This document shows, piece by piece, positions 33,899-42,326 of a stretch of DNA of 64,000 bases. A program made the translations under genes and the position numbers. The notes beneath the pieces are model-generated. The model saw nothing but the letters and a program-made list of their open reading frames with translations. It was not told the origin of the DNA and searched no databases. The stretch's first letter is position 1. Every line of letters begins with the position of its first letter. The stretch comes from Methanoregula sp. (GTDB lineage Archaea; Halobacteriota; Methanomicrobia; Methanomicrobiales; Methanospirillaceae): positions 1-64,000 of the forward strand of contig NZ_JALOCH010000011.1 in NCBI RefSeq assembly GCF_023227875.1. The letters run 5' to 3'.

Positions 33899-34384
33899 TT
33901 ACACGGGGGGTAAATCCTTGACAACGACAGAGACAAGCTCCTTGGTCTTCTTCTCGTTCTCGATATCGTTCTGGTGAATATTTGCATTCCCCACGCATTT
34001 CATGCCACGTGCCTCGATCCATTTCTGGAAGAGCTCCGCTGTCTGACCGGGCTTGCCCCCGTGCGTACAGAACGCCGTTGCTTTTTTCCCCTCGCACCCA
34101 TTCAGAGCGTCGATCGCAGCATGGATCGCAGGAGTTGGTTTAAACGCCCAGACCGGTGAACCGAAGATCAACTGGTCGTAACCGGATACATCGATCGATG
34201 CCGGTTCAATCTCGGTCTTCTCCTCCATTTGTGCCTTTTTGCACCAGACAAGGAACCGGGTCAGACGGTTATAGCCGGCCCGGTCCGTGATATCGATCAA
34301 CTTCCCGTCACATGCCGTTGCGATGTGCTGGGCCACTTTTCGGGTGTTGCCGGTCTCGCTGTGGTAGATGATGCAGACGTTCAT
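33899..34384 (-). CDS. Flavodoxin-family protein
   Basis: The 161-residue protein has the FMN phosphate loop IIYHSETGNTRKVAQHI (about 5-21) and the isoalloxazine-binding loops FGSPVWAFKPTPAI and FCTHGGKPGQTAEL. It is an electron carrier or NAD(P)H:acceptor reductase-like flavoprotein. The gene stands alone, with A/T-rich sequence upstream of the ATG. The partner is unknown. Confidence 0.87.
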   Translation of the reverse strand: MNVCIIYHSETGNTRKVAQHIATACDGKLIDITDRAGYNRLTRFLVWCKKAQMEEKTEIEPASIDVSGYDQLIFGSPVWAFKPTPAIHAAIDALNGCEGKKATAFCTHGGKPGQTAELFQKWIEARGMKCVGNANIHQNDIENEKKTKELVSVVVKDLPPV

Positions 34385-34543
34385 TGTGGTAGTATAGGCA
34401 ACAGGGATTAAAAAACTATGAATATAGTAATGCCGGTTTACAGAGGGAATAGCAGATCATTAATCAGAAAGAAAAAGGGGGTTTATTACTTGTACCGTGA
34501 GGGGTCCATCCCCGAACGGTGAAGGGCAGTAATCCCAAAGGAA

Positions 34544-35533
34544 TTACTGACGGAACTGCGGCATCATGCCGCGGACTTCCCTGCCCACTTCCTCGATGAG
34601 GTGATCCTCATCAGCATTTGTCAGCGCAGTGAACATCGGGCGGTTCACCATGTTCTCAAGCATCCATTCCCGGGCAAACTTCCCGCTCTGGATCTCCTCG
34701 AGGATCTCCGCCATCGCCTCGTAGGCTTCCGGTCCGATGACCCGGGGCCCGCGGGTGAGGTCGCCGTACTGCGCCGTGTTACTGATGTACTTGCGCATGT
34801 TGGTGAGACCTCCCTCGTAGATGAGGTCAACGATCAGCTTCAGCTCGTGGAGTACCTCGAGATAGGCCATCTCCGGCTCATACCCGGCATCGACGAGAGT
34901 CTCGAACCCGGCCTTGACAAGGGATGTACAGCCCCCGCAGAGCACGGCCTGCTCACCGAACAGGTCGGTCTCGGTCTCCTCGCGGAACGAGGTCTCGAGA
35001 ACGACGGCCCGGGTTGCACCGATCCCCTTTGCATAGGCAAGGGCGATCTTGTGGGCATTGCCACTCGCGTCCTGGTGGATGGCGATGAGGGCCGGGACTC
35101 CCTTGCCCTCCTCGTACTGCCGGCGGACCATGAACCCTGGACCCTTGGGCGCCACCATGATCACATCCACATTTGCCGGGGGTATGATCTGCCCGAAGTG
35201 GATGTTGAAGCCGTGCGAGAACATGAGGCACTTGTTCCCGGTGAGGTTGGGCTGGATATCATTCTTGTACACCGAACCCTGCAGCTCATCGGGAACAAGG
35301 ATCTGTACGACATCGGCGCTCCTGACCGCATCCGCAACCTTCATCACGCTCATGCCGTCCTTGACGGCGGCATCCCAGCTCTTCCCGGGGCGCAGACCGA
35401 TGACGACATCAAGCCCGCTGTCCCGTAAGTTCAGCGACTGGCCCCTGCCCTGTGACCCAAAACCGATCACGGCGATCTTCTTACCCTTCAGCACGCCGAG
35501 ATCCGCATCTGCCTCATAATATTTCTTTAACAT
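34544..35533 (-). CDS. ilvC: Ketol-acid reductoisomerase
   Basis: IlvC (329 residues, class I) catalyses the second common step of valine, leucine and isoleucine synthesis. The NADPH-binding Rossmann motif GFGSQGRGQSLNLRDSG (about 24-40), HGFNIHFGQI, VAPKGPG, the acidic Mg2+ ligands in ETDLFGEQAVLCGG, and YEVLHELKLIVDLIYEGGL are diagnostic. The start MLKKYYEADADL is at 35533; the upstream frame (to 35560) is not needed. The TATA-rich segment at about 35569-35583 is shared with the divergent mptA gene. Confidence 0.97.
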   Translation of the reverse strand: MLKKYYEADADLGVLKGKKIAVIGFGSQGRGQSLNLRDSGLDVVIGLRPGKSWDAAVKDGMSVMKVADAVRSADVVQILVPDELQGSVYKNDIQPNLTGNKCLMFSHGFNIHFGQIIPPANVDVIMVAPKGPGFMVRRQYEEGKGVPALIAIHQDASGNAHKIALAYAKGIGATRAVVLETSFREETETDLFGEQAVLCGGCTSLVKAGFETLVDAGYEPEMAYLEVLHELKLIVDLIYEGGLTNMRKYISNTAQYGDLTRGPRVIGPEAYEAMAEILEEIQSGKFAREWMLENMVNRPMFTALTNADEDHLIEEVGREVRGMMPQFRQ

Positions 35534-35625
35534 AGATGATCCCTTTGATATCAGCAACAAAGCACATAAATATTATATAAAAAAACTAAAGAGTCACACG
35601 AAAACCCCATTGGATGCGATGACCT

Positions 35626-36621
35626 ATTACCCGCACACCATCTGATCAGATAGCCGATAAATCATTCAACAGGGAACTGCCGGACATCCAGGCCTCATCT
35701 CCCGATGTCCGTATCAACCTCACGCGGGTCGGCGTGAAAAACGTCAAGAAGCTCGTTGAAGTCCACAGGAACGGGAAGCGCCCGGTCATCTTCATATCGA
35801 ACTTCGATGTCTATGTCGACCTGCCTGGCAGCCTCAAGGGCGCGAACCTCTCGCGCAATTTCGAAGTGATCGACGAAGTCCTTCAGCAGGCGATCGACGG
35901 CGATGTCAGCCAGATCGAGCAGCTCTGCAGCGTAGTCGCCCGGAAACTCCTCGACCGCCACGAGTATGCCGACCGGACCGAAGTGCTGATGCGCAGCGAG
36001 TTCATGGTCAAACGCGAGACCCCCATCAGCCACACTACCTGCCACGAGGTTGTGAAGGTACATGCTCGGGCGATTGCCCGACGGACGTTCCGTTCCCCGA
36101 TCGTGCGGAAGAGCATCGGCGCAGAGGTCACGGGTATGACCGCCTGCCCCTGTGCCCAGAATATCATGAAGGAGCGCGCCAGCCGGGTCCTTGAAGGGCT
36201 CGATCTTAGCAAGGACAAGATCGACGAGTTCTTCGATGCGGTTCCCATGGCCACCCACAACCAGCGCGGCAAGGGGTTCCTCTGCATCGAAACTGACGAC
36301 GACCAGCACGTGGATCTTGAGAAGGTCATATGGATCCTCAAGGAATCGATGAGCAGCGGGATCTACGAACTCCTGAAGCGTGGCGACGAAGGTGCCGTGG
36401 TGCTCGCCGCGCACAAAAATCCGCGGTTTGTTGAAGACTGCGTACGGGAGATGGCGAAAAAAGTACTGGCCGAATTCGAGTACCTGTCCGGTGATTCCAT
36501 GGTCACGATCAAACAGACCAACGAGGAGAGCATCCACCAGCACGATGCGTATGCCGAACGAAAAGCCACGATTGCCGAATTGGTCGATGAACTGAACGGG
36601 GATAAGCATAATTCCGACTGA
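35626..36621 (+). CDS. mptA: GTP cyclohydrolase MptA (start codon unclear)
   Basis: MptA is the Fe(II)-dependent GTP cyclohydrolase that begins methanopterin synthesis (FolE2 family). The metal-site segments SEFMVKRETPISHTTCHEVVKV and TACPCAQNIMKERASRVLE are intact, and the C-terminus is normal. The problem is the start. The conserved N-terminal strand (RINLTRVGVKNVKKLVEV) requires translation from before 35701, yet no ATG, GTG or TTG occurs in frame between the stop at 35620 and the GTG at 35734. Only near-cognate codons exist (ATT 35626, ATA 35650, CTG 35677). I draw the feature from the ATT. Starting at GTG 35734 would remove part of a beta strand. A frameshift from the ATG at 35619 is the other explanation. 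Confidence 0.88.
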   Translation: MTRTPSDQIADKSFNRELPDIQASSPDVRINLTRVGVKNVKKLVEVHRNGKRPVIFISNFDVYVDLPGSLKGANLSRNFEVIDEVLQQAIDGDVSQIEQLCSVVARKLLDRHEYADRTEVLMRSEFMVKRETPISHTTCHEVVKVHARAIARRTFRSPIVRKSIGAEVTGMTACPCAQNIMKERASRVLEGLDLSKDKIDEFFDAVPMATHNQRGKGFLCIETDDDQHVDLEKVIWILKESMSSGIYELLKRGDEGAVVLAAHKNPRFVEDCVREMAKKVLAEFEYLSGDSMVTIKQTNEESIHQHDAYAERKATIAELVDELNGDKHNSD

Positions 36622-36921
36622 ATTGTGTTTCAAAACCCGGATAAATAATTAAGAACTTAAAAAAATTACCTTTTATTTTATGAAGCCGGCGCCGGTTTGC
36701 GCCGAATATTCCGGAACGGGCGATTCTGGCTCCGGGGACTTAAAATAACCTTAATTTATGGCGTTTCCCGCCGTGAAATCATTTCATAAAGATTATAAAA
36801 CGGATGGTACAAGATAGAGATGAACGTACTTTGTACGCTCACCTATCTCTAGAGATGAGAGATGTATAGAGTAATTTTGTATTGTAGTTCGAACAACTCA
36901 ACATAAAATGAGGCGATAATA
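36622..36921 (+). promoter_or_regulatory. Promoter and structured leader of the frh operon
   Basis: A TATA box (GATTATAAAACGG, about 36791-36803) lies about 125 nt before frhA, implying a leader of about 100 nt. Within it a stem-loop is visible: AGATAG (36812-36817) pairs with CTATCT (36843-36848) and, nested inside, CGTAC (36825-36829) pairs with GTACG (36833-36837). A palindromic CTCTAGAG follows (36847-36854). GAGG at about 36910-36913 is the Shine-Dalgarno of frhA. The A/T-rich segment at 36622-36700 probably ends the mptA transcript. Confidence 0.6.
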
Positions 36922-38289
36922 TTGTCGAAAGTTGTAGAGATTTCCCCAACCACAAGACATGAGGGACACTCCAAGCTGACGCTCAAGGTCAACGACCAGG
37001 GCATCATCGAGACCGGTAACTGGTGTTCCATTACACCGGTCCGTGGAGTTGAGAAGCTTGCCGTGGGCAAAACCCCCGAGCAGGTACCCAAGATCGCGTC
37101 CCGCGTCTGTGGTATCTGTCCGATAGCCCACAACCTCGCGGGCACTGAAGCAATGGAAGCATCGATCAAGTGCGAGATCCCCCGGGACGCACTGCTGCTC
37201 CGCCACATCCTTCAGCTCGCGAACCGCTGTCACAGCATTGCACTGCACGACATCCTGATCCTGCCCGACTTCTATATCCCGGGTACCGAGACCAAGATCA
37301 ACCCGTTCACGGCAGAAGAGCCGGTCCGGACTGTTGCAAAGCGGATCCAGAGACTCCGTGAGATCAGCCAGACCATCGGCCAGATCGCCGGCGGCGACTG
37401 CATCCACCCGCGGAACACCCGTATCGGGGGTATGTACCGCAATGTCTCCGAGCAGGCCAAGACCAAGATGTACGACCTGGCAAAGGAAGGACTTGTCCTT
37501 TCCCACGCCCAGTCAGAGTTCATGATCGCGGTCATCCGCAACTACCACAAGAGAGACTTCGTTGACGTCGGCGGCATGAAGGTCCCGATGCCCAAGGATC
37601 TCGGTTTCCACGACCAGGGCTACCTTGCAACCCACTCGTTCTATGGCTCCTCAAGCCTTGACGAATGCCCCAGCTGGGACATCCGCCGGTTCAAGGAAGC
37701 ACGGCCATGGGACTGGTACATGGGTGAGATGGAGATTTCCCTCGAAGAGCCCCGTTACCCGATTGGCGGGACCACCAAGATGGGAACCAAGGTCAACCCG
37801 CAGATGGAAGCCTGCACCGGTATCCCGATGTACGACGGCCAGCCCGTTGAAGTCGGTCCCCGCGCCCGCCTCGTCACTTACAAGAACTTTGACGAGAAGG
37901 GAACACAGGGCCAGAACATTGCCCGTGAGATGGAATACCAGGACTGCTTCTACGAGATGATCGACTGCCTCGACGAGCTCAACACGAGCGGAAAGGTCGT
38001 TGCAGACTACATCCCCGACGGCGACGGATCCCTCGGCTGGGCATCCAACGAAGCCCCCCGCGGTACCGATGTCCACATTGCACGCGTCAAGGACTGGAAG
38101 GTCCAGTACTTCAGCATGCTCGTTCCGACCACCTGGAACTTCGCGACCTGCAGCAAGGCACTCACCGGTGCACCCTGGCAGCTCGCCGAAGTTATCATGC
38201 GCGGATACGACCCCTGTGTATCATGTGCAACCCACATGATCGTAGTGGACGAGGCCAACAAGGTAGTGGCTCAGAAGCTCATCCAGTGA
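36922..38289 (+). CDS. frhA: F420-reducing [NiFe]-hydrogenase, large subunit alpha
   Basis: FrhA (455 residues) carries the NiFe centre that oxidises H2 to reduce coenzyme F420. The N-terminal ligand motif is RVCGICPIAH (C63, C66) and the C-terminal motif DPCVSCATHM (C432, C435, His438), after which the maturation protease should remove about 17 residues. Length and motifs are normal for Frh. The start is TTG at 36922, supported by GAGG 8-9 nt upstream and by the SKVVEISPTTRHEGH N-terminus; no ATG is available nearby. First gene of frhADGB. Confidence 0.97.
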   Translation: MSKVVEISPTTRHEGHSKLTLKVNDQGIIETGNWCSITPVRGVEKLAVGKTPEQVPKIASRVCGICPIAHNLAGTEAMEASIKCEIPRDALLLRHILQLANRCHSIALHDILILPDFYIPGTETKINPFTAEEPVRTVAKRIQRLREISQTIGQIAGGDCIHPRNTRIGGMYRNVSEQAKTKMYDLAKEGLVLSHAQSEFMIAVIRNYHKRDFVDVGGMKVPMPKDLGFHDQGYLATHSFYGSSSLDECPSWDIRRFKEARPWDWYMGEMEISLEEPRYPIGGTTKMGTKVNPQMEACTGIPMYDGQPVEVGPRARLVTYKNFDEKGTQGQNIAREMEYQDCFYEMIDCLDELNTSGKVVADYIPDGDGSLGWASNEAPRGTDVHIARVKDWKVQYFSMLVPTTWNFATCSKALTGAPWQLAEVIMRGYDPCVSCATHMIVVDEANKVVAQKLIQ

Positions 38290-38299
38290 GTGTAACCTG

Positions 38300-38836
38300 A
38301 TGCTGTATCCGGAGATCGTGATAGCAGGGTGTGGAAACCCCCTGTTTGCCGATGACGGCTTTGGCCCGGCAGTAATCGAAGAGATGGAGAAACTCTCGCT
38401 TCCCGACAACGTAATGGTAGTCGATGCGGGCCTTGGAGGCCCGCACTTTATTTTTACGCTGCTCGACCCGGAAGTGACGAAGAAACTCGTTATCGTCGAT
38501 ATTGCCGATTACGGGGCAGAGCCGGGGTCCATTACCAAACTCCGCGTCGAGGACCTGCCGCCAGGTGCGTATCGTGACGCCCATTCATGGGATCTCACCG
38601 AACCGCTCCAGCGTATCAAGGACCGGGTTGACGTAACGGTCATCGGGTGCCAGCCGGCAAAGGTTACAGCGCCTGAATTCGAGATCGGCCTTTCTGACGA
38701 AGTTCAGGGAGCAATTCCGAAAGCGATTCGGGTGATACTGGAAACAATAGGAGTGGATTATGGGACTACTATCAATCTTCAAGAAGAAGGACGCCAGCGT
38801 GGAACCGCAGAAACCTGCAGCTCCAAAGACCGCTAG
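38300..38836 (+). CDS. frhD: F420-hydrogenase maturation protease
   Basis: FrhD is the endopeptidase that trims the FrhA C-terminus after Ni insertion. The family motif IVIAGCGNPLFADDGFGPAVIEEM (about 6-29) holds the Ni-sensing Asp; a second conserved region is VMVVDAGLGGPHFIF and the His is near RDAHSWDL (about 95). The last 26 residues (GTTINLQEEG...SSKDR) are read across the start region of frhG in another frame and look non-conserved. The overlap with the ATG-initiated frhG is 77 nt. Second gene of the operon. Confidence 0.93.
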   Translation: MLYPEIVIAGCGNPLFADDGFGPAVIEEMEKLSLPDNVMVVDAGLGGPHFIFTLLDPEVTKKLVIVDIADYGAEPGSITKLRVEDLPPGAYRDAHSWDLTEPLQRIKDRVDVTVIGCQPAKVTAPEFEIGLSDEVQGAIPKAIRVILETIGVDYGTTINLQEEGRQRGTAETCSSKDR

Positions 38837-39638
38837 CGCAGCACCAACAGCAGCAGTAACTAAAAAGGAGGTTAAGCCTGTGGCAGACAAAATTACATTG
38901 GGCTACACCCACCTCAGTGGGTGCACCGGTTGTACTGTAGCATTAGCAGACAACTATGCCGGATTATTAACGCTCCTCGACAAATACGTCGACCTTAAGT
39001 ATATGCCAACACTTGCAGACGCAAGGCACGTCCAGAAGGTAGATGTATCGTTCGTCGAGGGTTCAGTCTGTATTAACGACAAACTCGCAGTTCAGGAACT
39101 CAAGGAGACCCGTGAGAAGTCAACAATCGTCGTCGCCCTCGGCGGCTGCGCCTGTTACGGCAACATCACCCGGTTCTCCCGCGGTGGCCAGCAGAACCAG
39201 CCGGCCCACGAGGCATACCTGCCGATCGGCGACCTGATCAAGGTGGACGTGTTCATCCCCGGATGCGCACCGACCCCCCAGATGATCAGGAACGTCGCGG
39301 TCATGGCATACCTGCTCCTCAAGGGAACCAAGGAACAAAAGGACCTCGCAACTGCATTCCTCACTCCGCTGATGAAACTCACGGAGAAGAACGAGGCATG
39401 CTTCTGCGAACTGATGACCCAGGTCATCAACCAGGGCCTGTGCATGGGTTGCGGAACCTGTGTGGCAGCATGCCCGGTCAATGCAATCACGATGGAGTAC
39501 GGCAAGCCCAACGGCGAGCGCGACCTGTGCATCAAGTGCGGCGCGTGCTACAGCCAGTGCCCACGGAGCTGGTTCAGCTTTGACGTGGTTGAGAACTATG
39601 AGGCGATCAACGAGGCCATAATGGCGGCACTCCAGTGA
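38760..39638 (+). CDS. frhG: F420-reducing hydrogenase, small Fe-S subunit gamma
   Basis: FrhG relays electrons from FrhA to FrhB through three [4Fe-4S] clusters. The proximal-cluster motif SGCTGC opens the conserved part, and the C-terminus has CMGCGTCVAACPVNAI and CIKCGACYSQCPRSWF. Two starts are possible. ATG 38760 (GGAG 7-8 nt upstream) gives 292 residues with an Ala/Pro/Lys-rich extension (MGLLSIFKKKDASVEPQKPA...). GTG 38880, with a perfect GGAGG 8 nt upstream (38867-38871), gives the 252-residue form VADKITLGYTHLSGCTGC that aligns with FrhG of other methanogens. I annotate the longer frame and flag the shorter. Confidence 0.94.
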   Translation: MGLLSIFKKKDASVEPQKPAAPKTASAAPTAAVTKKEVKPVADKITLGYTHLSGCTGCTVALADNYAGLLTLLDKYVDLKYMPTLADARHVQKVDVSFVEGSVCINDKLAVQELKETREKSTIVVALGGCACYGNITRFSRGGQQNQPAHEAYLPIGDLIKVDVFIPGCAPTPQMIRNVAVMAYLLLKGTKEQKDLATAFLTPLMKLTEKNEACFCELMTQVINQGLCMGCGTCVAACPVNAITMEYGKPNGERDLCIKCGACYSQCPRSWFSFDVVENYEAINEAIMAALQ

Positions 39639-39649
39639 AGGTGATTGAA

Positions 39650-40576
39650 ATGGGAGCAGAACTCGGTAAATACAAATCATGCGTCTCAGCCCGAAGCACC
39701 GACAAGGAGCTTCTCAAGTGCGCCCAGGATGGCGGTATTGTTTCCTCGCTCTTTGCATTTGCACTCGACGAGGGCATCATCGACGGAGCAATCGTTGCAG
39801 CAACCAAGGAGTTTGCAGCAAAGAACCCGTCCAAGGTCATTCTCGACAGCACGAACTTTGACATGATCGAACCCTGGAGACCAATCCCGGCGATCGTCAA
39901 CACCAAGGCTGAGCTGCTTGCAGCAGCCGGAACCAAGTACAACATCAGCCCGAACGTTGCACTCTTAAAGGAAGCAACCCGGAGCTTCGGCCTGGACAAG
40001 GTCGGTATCGTCGGCACCCCGTGCCAGATGCAGGCTGTCCGCAAGGCACAGTTGTACCCGATCGGCATGAGGGATGTCGGCGCGAGCATTGCGCTTGCAG
40101 TCGGTATCTTCTGCATGGAGAATTTCCCCTACCAGAGCATCCTCCAGCTCGTGGAAGACCACGCGGCTATGAAGCTCGAGTCCGTCAAGAAGATGGAGAT
40201 CGGCAAGGGCAAGTTCTGGGTATACGGCAAGCGCGGACAGGTCGTCCAGCTGCCCCTCAAGGTGACCCACAAGTACGAGCAGCCCGGCTGCCACGTCTGC
40301 CTTGACTATGTTGCAAACCTGGGTGACATCTCCACCGGCTCTGTCGGCAGCCCCGATGGATGGAGCACCGTCTTTGTCAGGTCCAAGATCGGAGACTCCG
40401 TCTGGGCAAAGGCAATGGCAGCAGGTGTCTTCGAGACCCAGCCCATCGAAAAGGTCAAGCCCGGTCTTGAACTCGTGTCCAAGCTCGCAAACGAGAAGAT
40501 CACGAAGAACAAGGCAACCCTCGAGGCCCGCAAGACCTTCGGTGTCGGCAAGGCTCTTCGGAACCCCTACATCTAA
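39650..40576 (+). CDS. frhB: F420-reducing hydrogenase, F420-binding subunit beta
   Basis: FrhB (308 residues) holds FAD and one [4Fe-4S] cluster and passes electrons to F420. Recognisable segments are DGGIVSSLFAFALDEGIIDGAIVA, GTPCQMQAVRKAQLYPIGMRD, FCMENFPYQS, CHVCLDYVANLGDISTGSVGSPDGWSTV and KVKPGLELV. The frame opens at a GTG at 39635 overlapping the frhG stop, but ATG 39650 with AGGTGA just upstream gives the conserved MGAELGKYKSCVSARSTD start. Last gene of frhADGB; T-rich DNA follows the stop. Confidence 0.96.
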   Translation: MGAELGKYKSCVSARSTDKELLKCAQDGGIVSSLFAFALDEGIIDGAIVAATKEFAAKNPSKVILDSTNFDMIEPWRPIPAIVNTKAELLAAAGTKYNISPNVALLKEATRSFGLDKVGIVGTPCQMQAVRKAQLYPIGMRDVGASIALAVGIFCMENFPYQSILQLVEDHAAMKLESVKKMEIGKGKFWVYGKRGQVVQLPLKVTHKYEQPGCHVCLDYVANLGDISTGSVGSPDGWSTVFVRSKIGDSVWAKAMAAGVFETQPIEKVKPGLELVSKLANEKITKNKATLEARKTFGVGKALRNPYI

Positions 40577-41126
40577 ATTTTTTACACTTTTTTCAACGAG
40601 ATTTTCCGCTGGGATAGAATCCCCTAGCGTTTGCTATGCCCGCAGCATCTGCGGGCGCGTGGGGGTTTTAATTCTTATTCCTGACAGACAATCTCCGTCG
40701 TGGACACTTCGTTGGTGAGAAGGTTTCTGACCTGAAAACCTCTCAATTATTATCTTCCAGTAAATTGCCCCGTTTGCCAATCGGAGCCCTATTTGAAAAA
40801 CCGGCTTTCTGATAGTCGCGTTTTTTTACGAATTATAGCATAGTGTTTTTAAAAGGCGGTTGAATTGAGGGTATTTTGCCTATCTATGCGTGTTTAAGGC
40901 CCTAAAATCCGTCCAATTGTTACCTTTTGGATGAGCGACTACTGCCGGAACAGCAGTAGGAACTTGAGAAGAATGCCGGGGGCATTCTTCGAATGATCCT
41001 CTGGAACTGGATTTCTTGGGAAAACGCCGTCCGGACAAATGGCGGGGGGATGAAATTGAACGGCTAAGTCCCGAGGGCAGGTGCTAATTTTTAAATGGAG
41101 TGCATGAGCCATTTATGGTAATCATT
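40577..41126. other. Gene-free stretch after frhB: T-rich terminator, hairpin and repeat copy R1
   Basis: T-rich runs at about 40577-40595 follow the frhB stop and are a typical archaeal termination signal. A perfect hairpin GCCCGCAG-CAT-CTGCGGGC lies at 40638-40656, embedded in an outer partly paired CCCCTAGCG/CGCGTGGGG stem (about 40622-40664) and followed by TTTT. From 40724 to 41024 is repeat R1. No open frame here looks coding. Confidence 0.65.
40724..41024. repeat. Structured ~300-bp repeat, copy R1
   Basis: This segment is similar over its whole length to 47165-47466. The most conserved part (about 40930-41016) includes two perfect inverted repeats, ACTGC...GCAGT (40948-40964) and GAAGAATGCC...GGCATTCTTC (40970-40992). 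Another shared word is CCGTTTGCCAATCGGAG. R1 lies about 100 nt from the 3' end of the HTH-like gene at 41127. In one frame it reads LDERLLPEQQ-stop-ELEKNAGGILRMILW, so it may derive from a decayed coding sequence. Confidence 0.75.
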
Positions 41127-41561
41127 TCAGGACGAGTCTGTCGATCTCTGATTGCCACGGACACTATAGTTTCCATCGCACTTTTCACGTAACACCCGGT
41201 CAAAGTGTTCGATCGCATCATAGTCCGTAAAAAAACCGTGAGTAGATGTATCGGATAACAGGGTACTAACACCGGCTGGATTTTTCTGACGCCCCTGAGG
41301 TCTCTTTGTAACCAGATACCTCTTGATGGTTCTGCGCTGCGGGTTCTGAACAACAACCTTTTCGATCCGTTGCACCCGGTATTGGCAGGAGAAGAAAGGT
41401 CCGTGGTAAATCCGGCGTAAAAAACCGGATATCGCTGGTGCAGAGCATTCATCCAGATCGAAATAGGTCCGGAATTCGTTGACTGTGACCCAGTGCTGCG
41501 TTTTTCCCGACTCTTCCATAAACCTTTCAAGGAGGAGGGGAACATCTTTATTACGTGCCAT
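41127..41561 (-). CDS. Small HTH-like paralogue 1 (144 residues)
   Basis: One of four related small proteins in this 10-kb region. The shared core, about residues 5-85, has the form PxLLExFMEExG...WVTVNEFRTYFDLDECSAPAISGFLRRIYHGPFFSCQYRVQRIEK...KRYLVTKRP, which reads as a winged helix-turn-helix with a basic wing. This copy has an extra C-terminal ~60 residues (HGFFTDYDAIEHFDRVLREKC) not seen in the others. Its start overlaps the stop of paralogue 2 (41551). I do not recognise a named family; DNA binding is inferred from the fold-like pattern. Confidence 0.68.
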   Translation of the reverse strand: MARNKDVPLLLERFMEESGKTQHWVTVNEFRTYFDLDECSAPAISGFLRRIYHGPFFSCQYRVQRIEKVVVQNPQRRTIKRYLVTKRPQGRQKNPAGVSTLLSDTSTHGFFTDYDAIEHFDRVLREKCDGNYSVRGNQRSTDSS

Positions 41562-41871
41562 AAGCAGGTTCCGGTTGTCTTGTTTGTTTCTGTTTTACAG
41601 CGGAACCCCTCCGCAGAGTCACTAGGTATCGGCACTTTCTCGGATCGGAGGGGTTTTCACCTTCTTCACGGGTGATACTTACAACAATGAAGGGGAAACA
41701 CGCAAATGGGCCGGCCTTCAACCGGCGCAAAAACCCGGAGACCGTGTTACACTGGTACCGCGTCAGCCCGAACCGGTCACGGAGTTCCTGTACGGTAACC
41801 CACCGTTCCTCCGTTGCGTTCTCTTCCATGTACGTCTCAAGCAGTTCGGGAATGCCCGTATATCTTCTCAT
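41551..41871 (-). CDS. Small HTH-like paralogue 2 (106 residues)
   Basis: Closest to paralogue 3 (47562-47909). Shared segments include GIPELLE, RWVTVQELRDRFGLTRYQCN, TVSGFLRRL and NPSDPxKCRYLV. The WVTVQELRDRFGLTRYQCNTVSGFLRRL part fits helix-turn-recognition helix. It follows the NifX-like gene by 82 nt on the minus strand and overlaps paralogue 1, so it belongs to the operon led by the palindromic promoter at 42620. Confidence 0.72.
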   Translation of the reverse strand: MRRYTGIPELLETYMEENATEERWVTVQELRDRFGLTRYQCNTVSGFLRRLKAGPFACFPFIVVSITREEGENPSDPRKCRYLVTLRRGSAVKQKQTRQPEPAYGT

Positions 41872-41953
41872 GTTTGGAGGTCCTTTTTTTGCCAGAAGTC
41901 GCTGTCACGACCCAATCCGGTTTACCAGGTTTTCCATCACGGGGTCTACGGCC

Positions 41954-42307
41954 TTAATGCATACACTCATGATCGGGACCGTGAGTGCAGCTGCTCTGTC
42001 CCGGGATGATCTTTCCCGAGAGGAAGTCCCGGATAACGGTATCGATCGCTCCGGAGATCCCCAGGAAAACTTCGATATTGTTGGCGCAGAACAGTTCCAC
42101 TGCCTTTGGCCCCATTCCCCCGGCAAGGACATGGGTGATCTCATGTTCGGAGAGGAATACCGGGAGCCTGCCCGGCTCATGACCGGGGCTCTGTAAAATA
42201 TTGGAACTGCTGATCTTCCCGTTTTCGATGGTGAAGACCGCATATTCGCTGCAGTGTCCGAAATGTTCAGACACATCGTTCCCTTCTTTAGCAATAGCGA
42301 CTTTCAT
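41954..42307 (-). CDS. NifX/NifB C-terminal-like protein 1 (dinitrogenase iron-molybdenum cofactor family)
   Basis: The 117-residue protein has the typical opening MKVAIAKEGNDVSEHFGHCSEYAVF, the ribonuclease-H-like fold of NifX/NafY and the NifB C-terminal domain, followed by HVLAGGMGPKAVELFCANNIEVFLGISG. The Cys/His-rich tail (SSCTHGPDHECMH) may bind metal. Family members bind Fe-S or FeMo-co precursors; in organisms outside nitrogenase clusters their role is unknown. No nif structural gene is in the window. ATG 42307 is preceded by GGAAAGGAA. It lies 19 nt after the DUF5320 gene. Confidence 0.87.
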   Translation of the reverse strand: MKVAIAKEGNDVSEHFGHCSEYAVFTIENGKISSSNILQSPGHEPGRLPVFLSEHEITHVLAGGMGPKAVELFCANNIEVFLGISGAIDTVIRDFLSGKIIPGQSSCTHGPDHECMH

Positions 42308-42326
42308 GATCATTCCTTTCCCCGGG

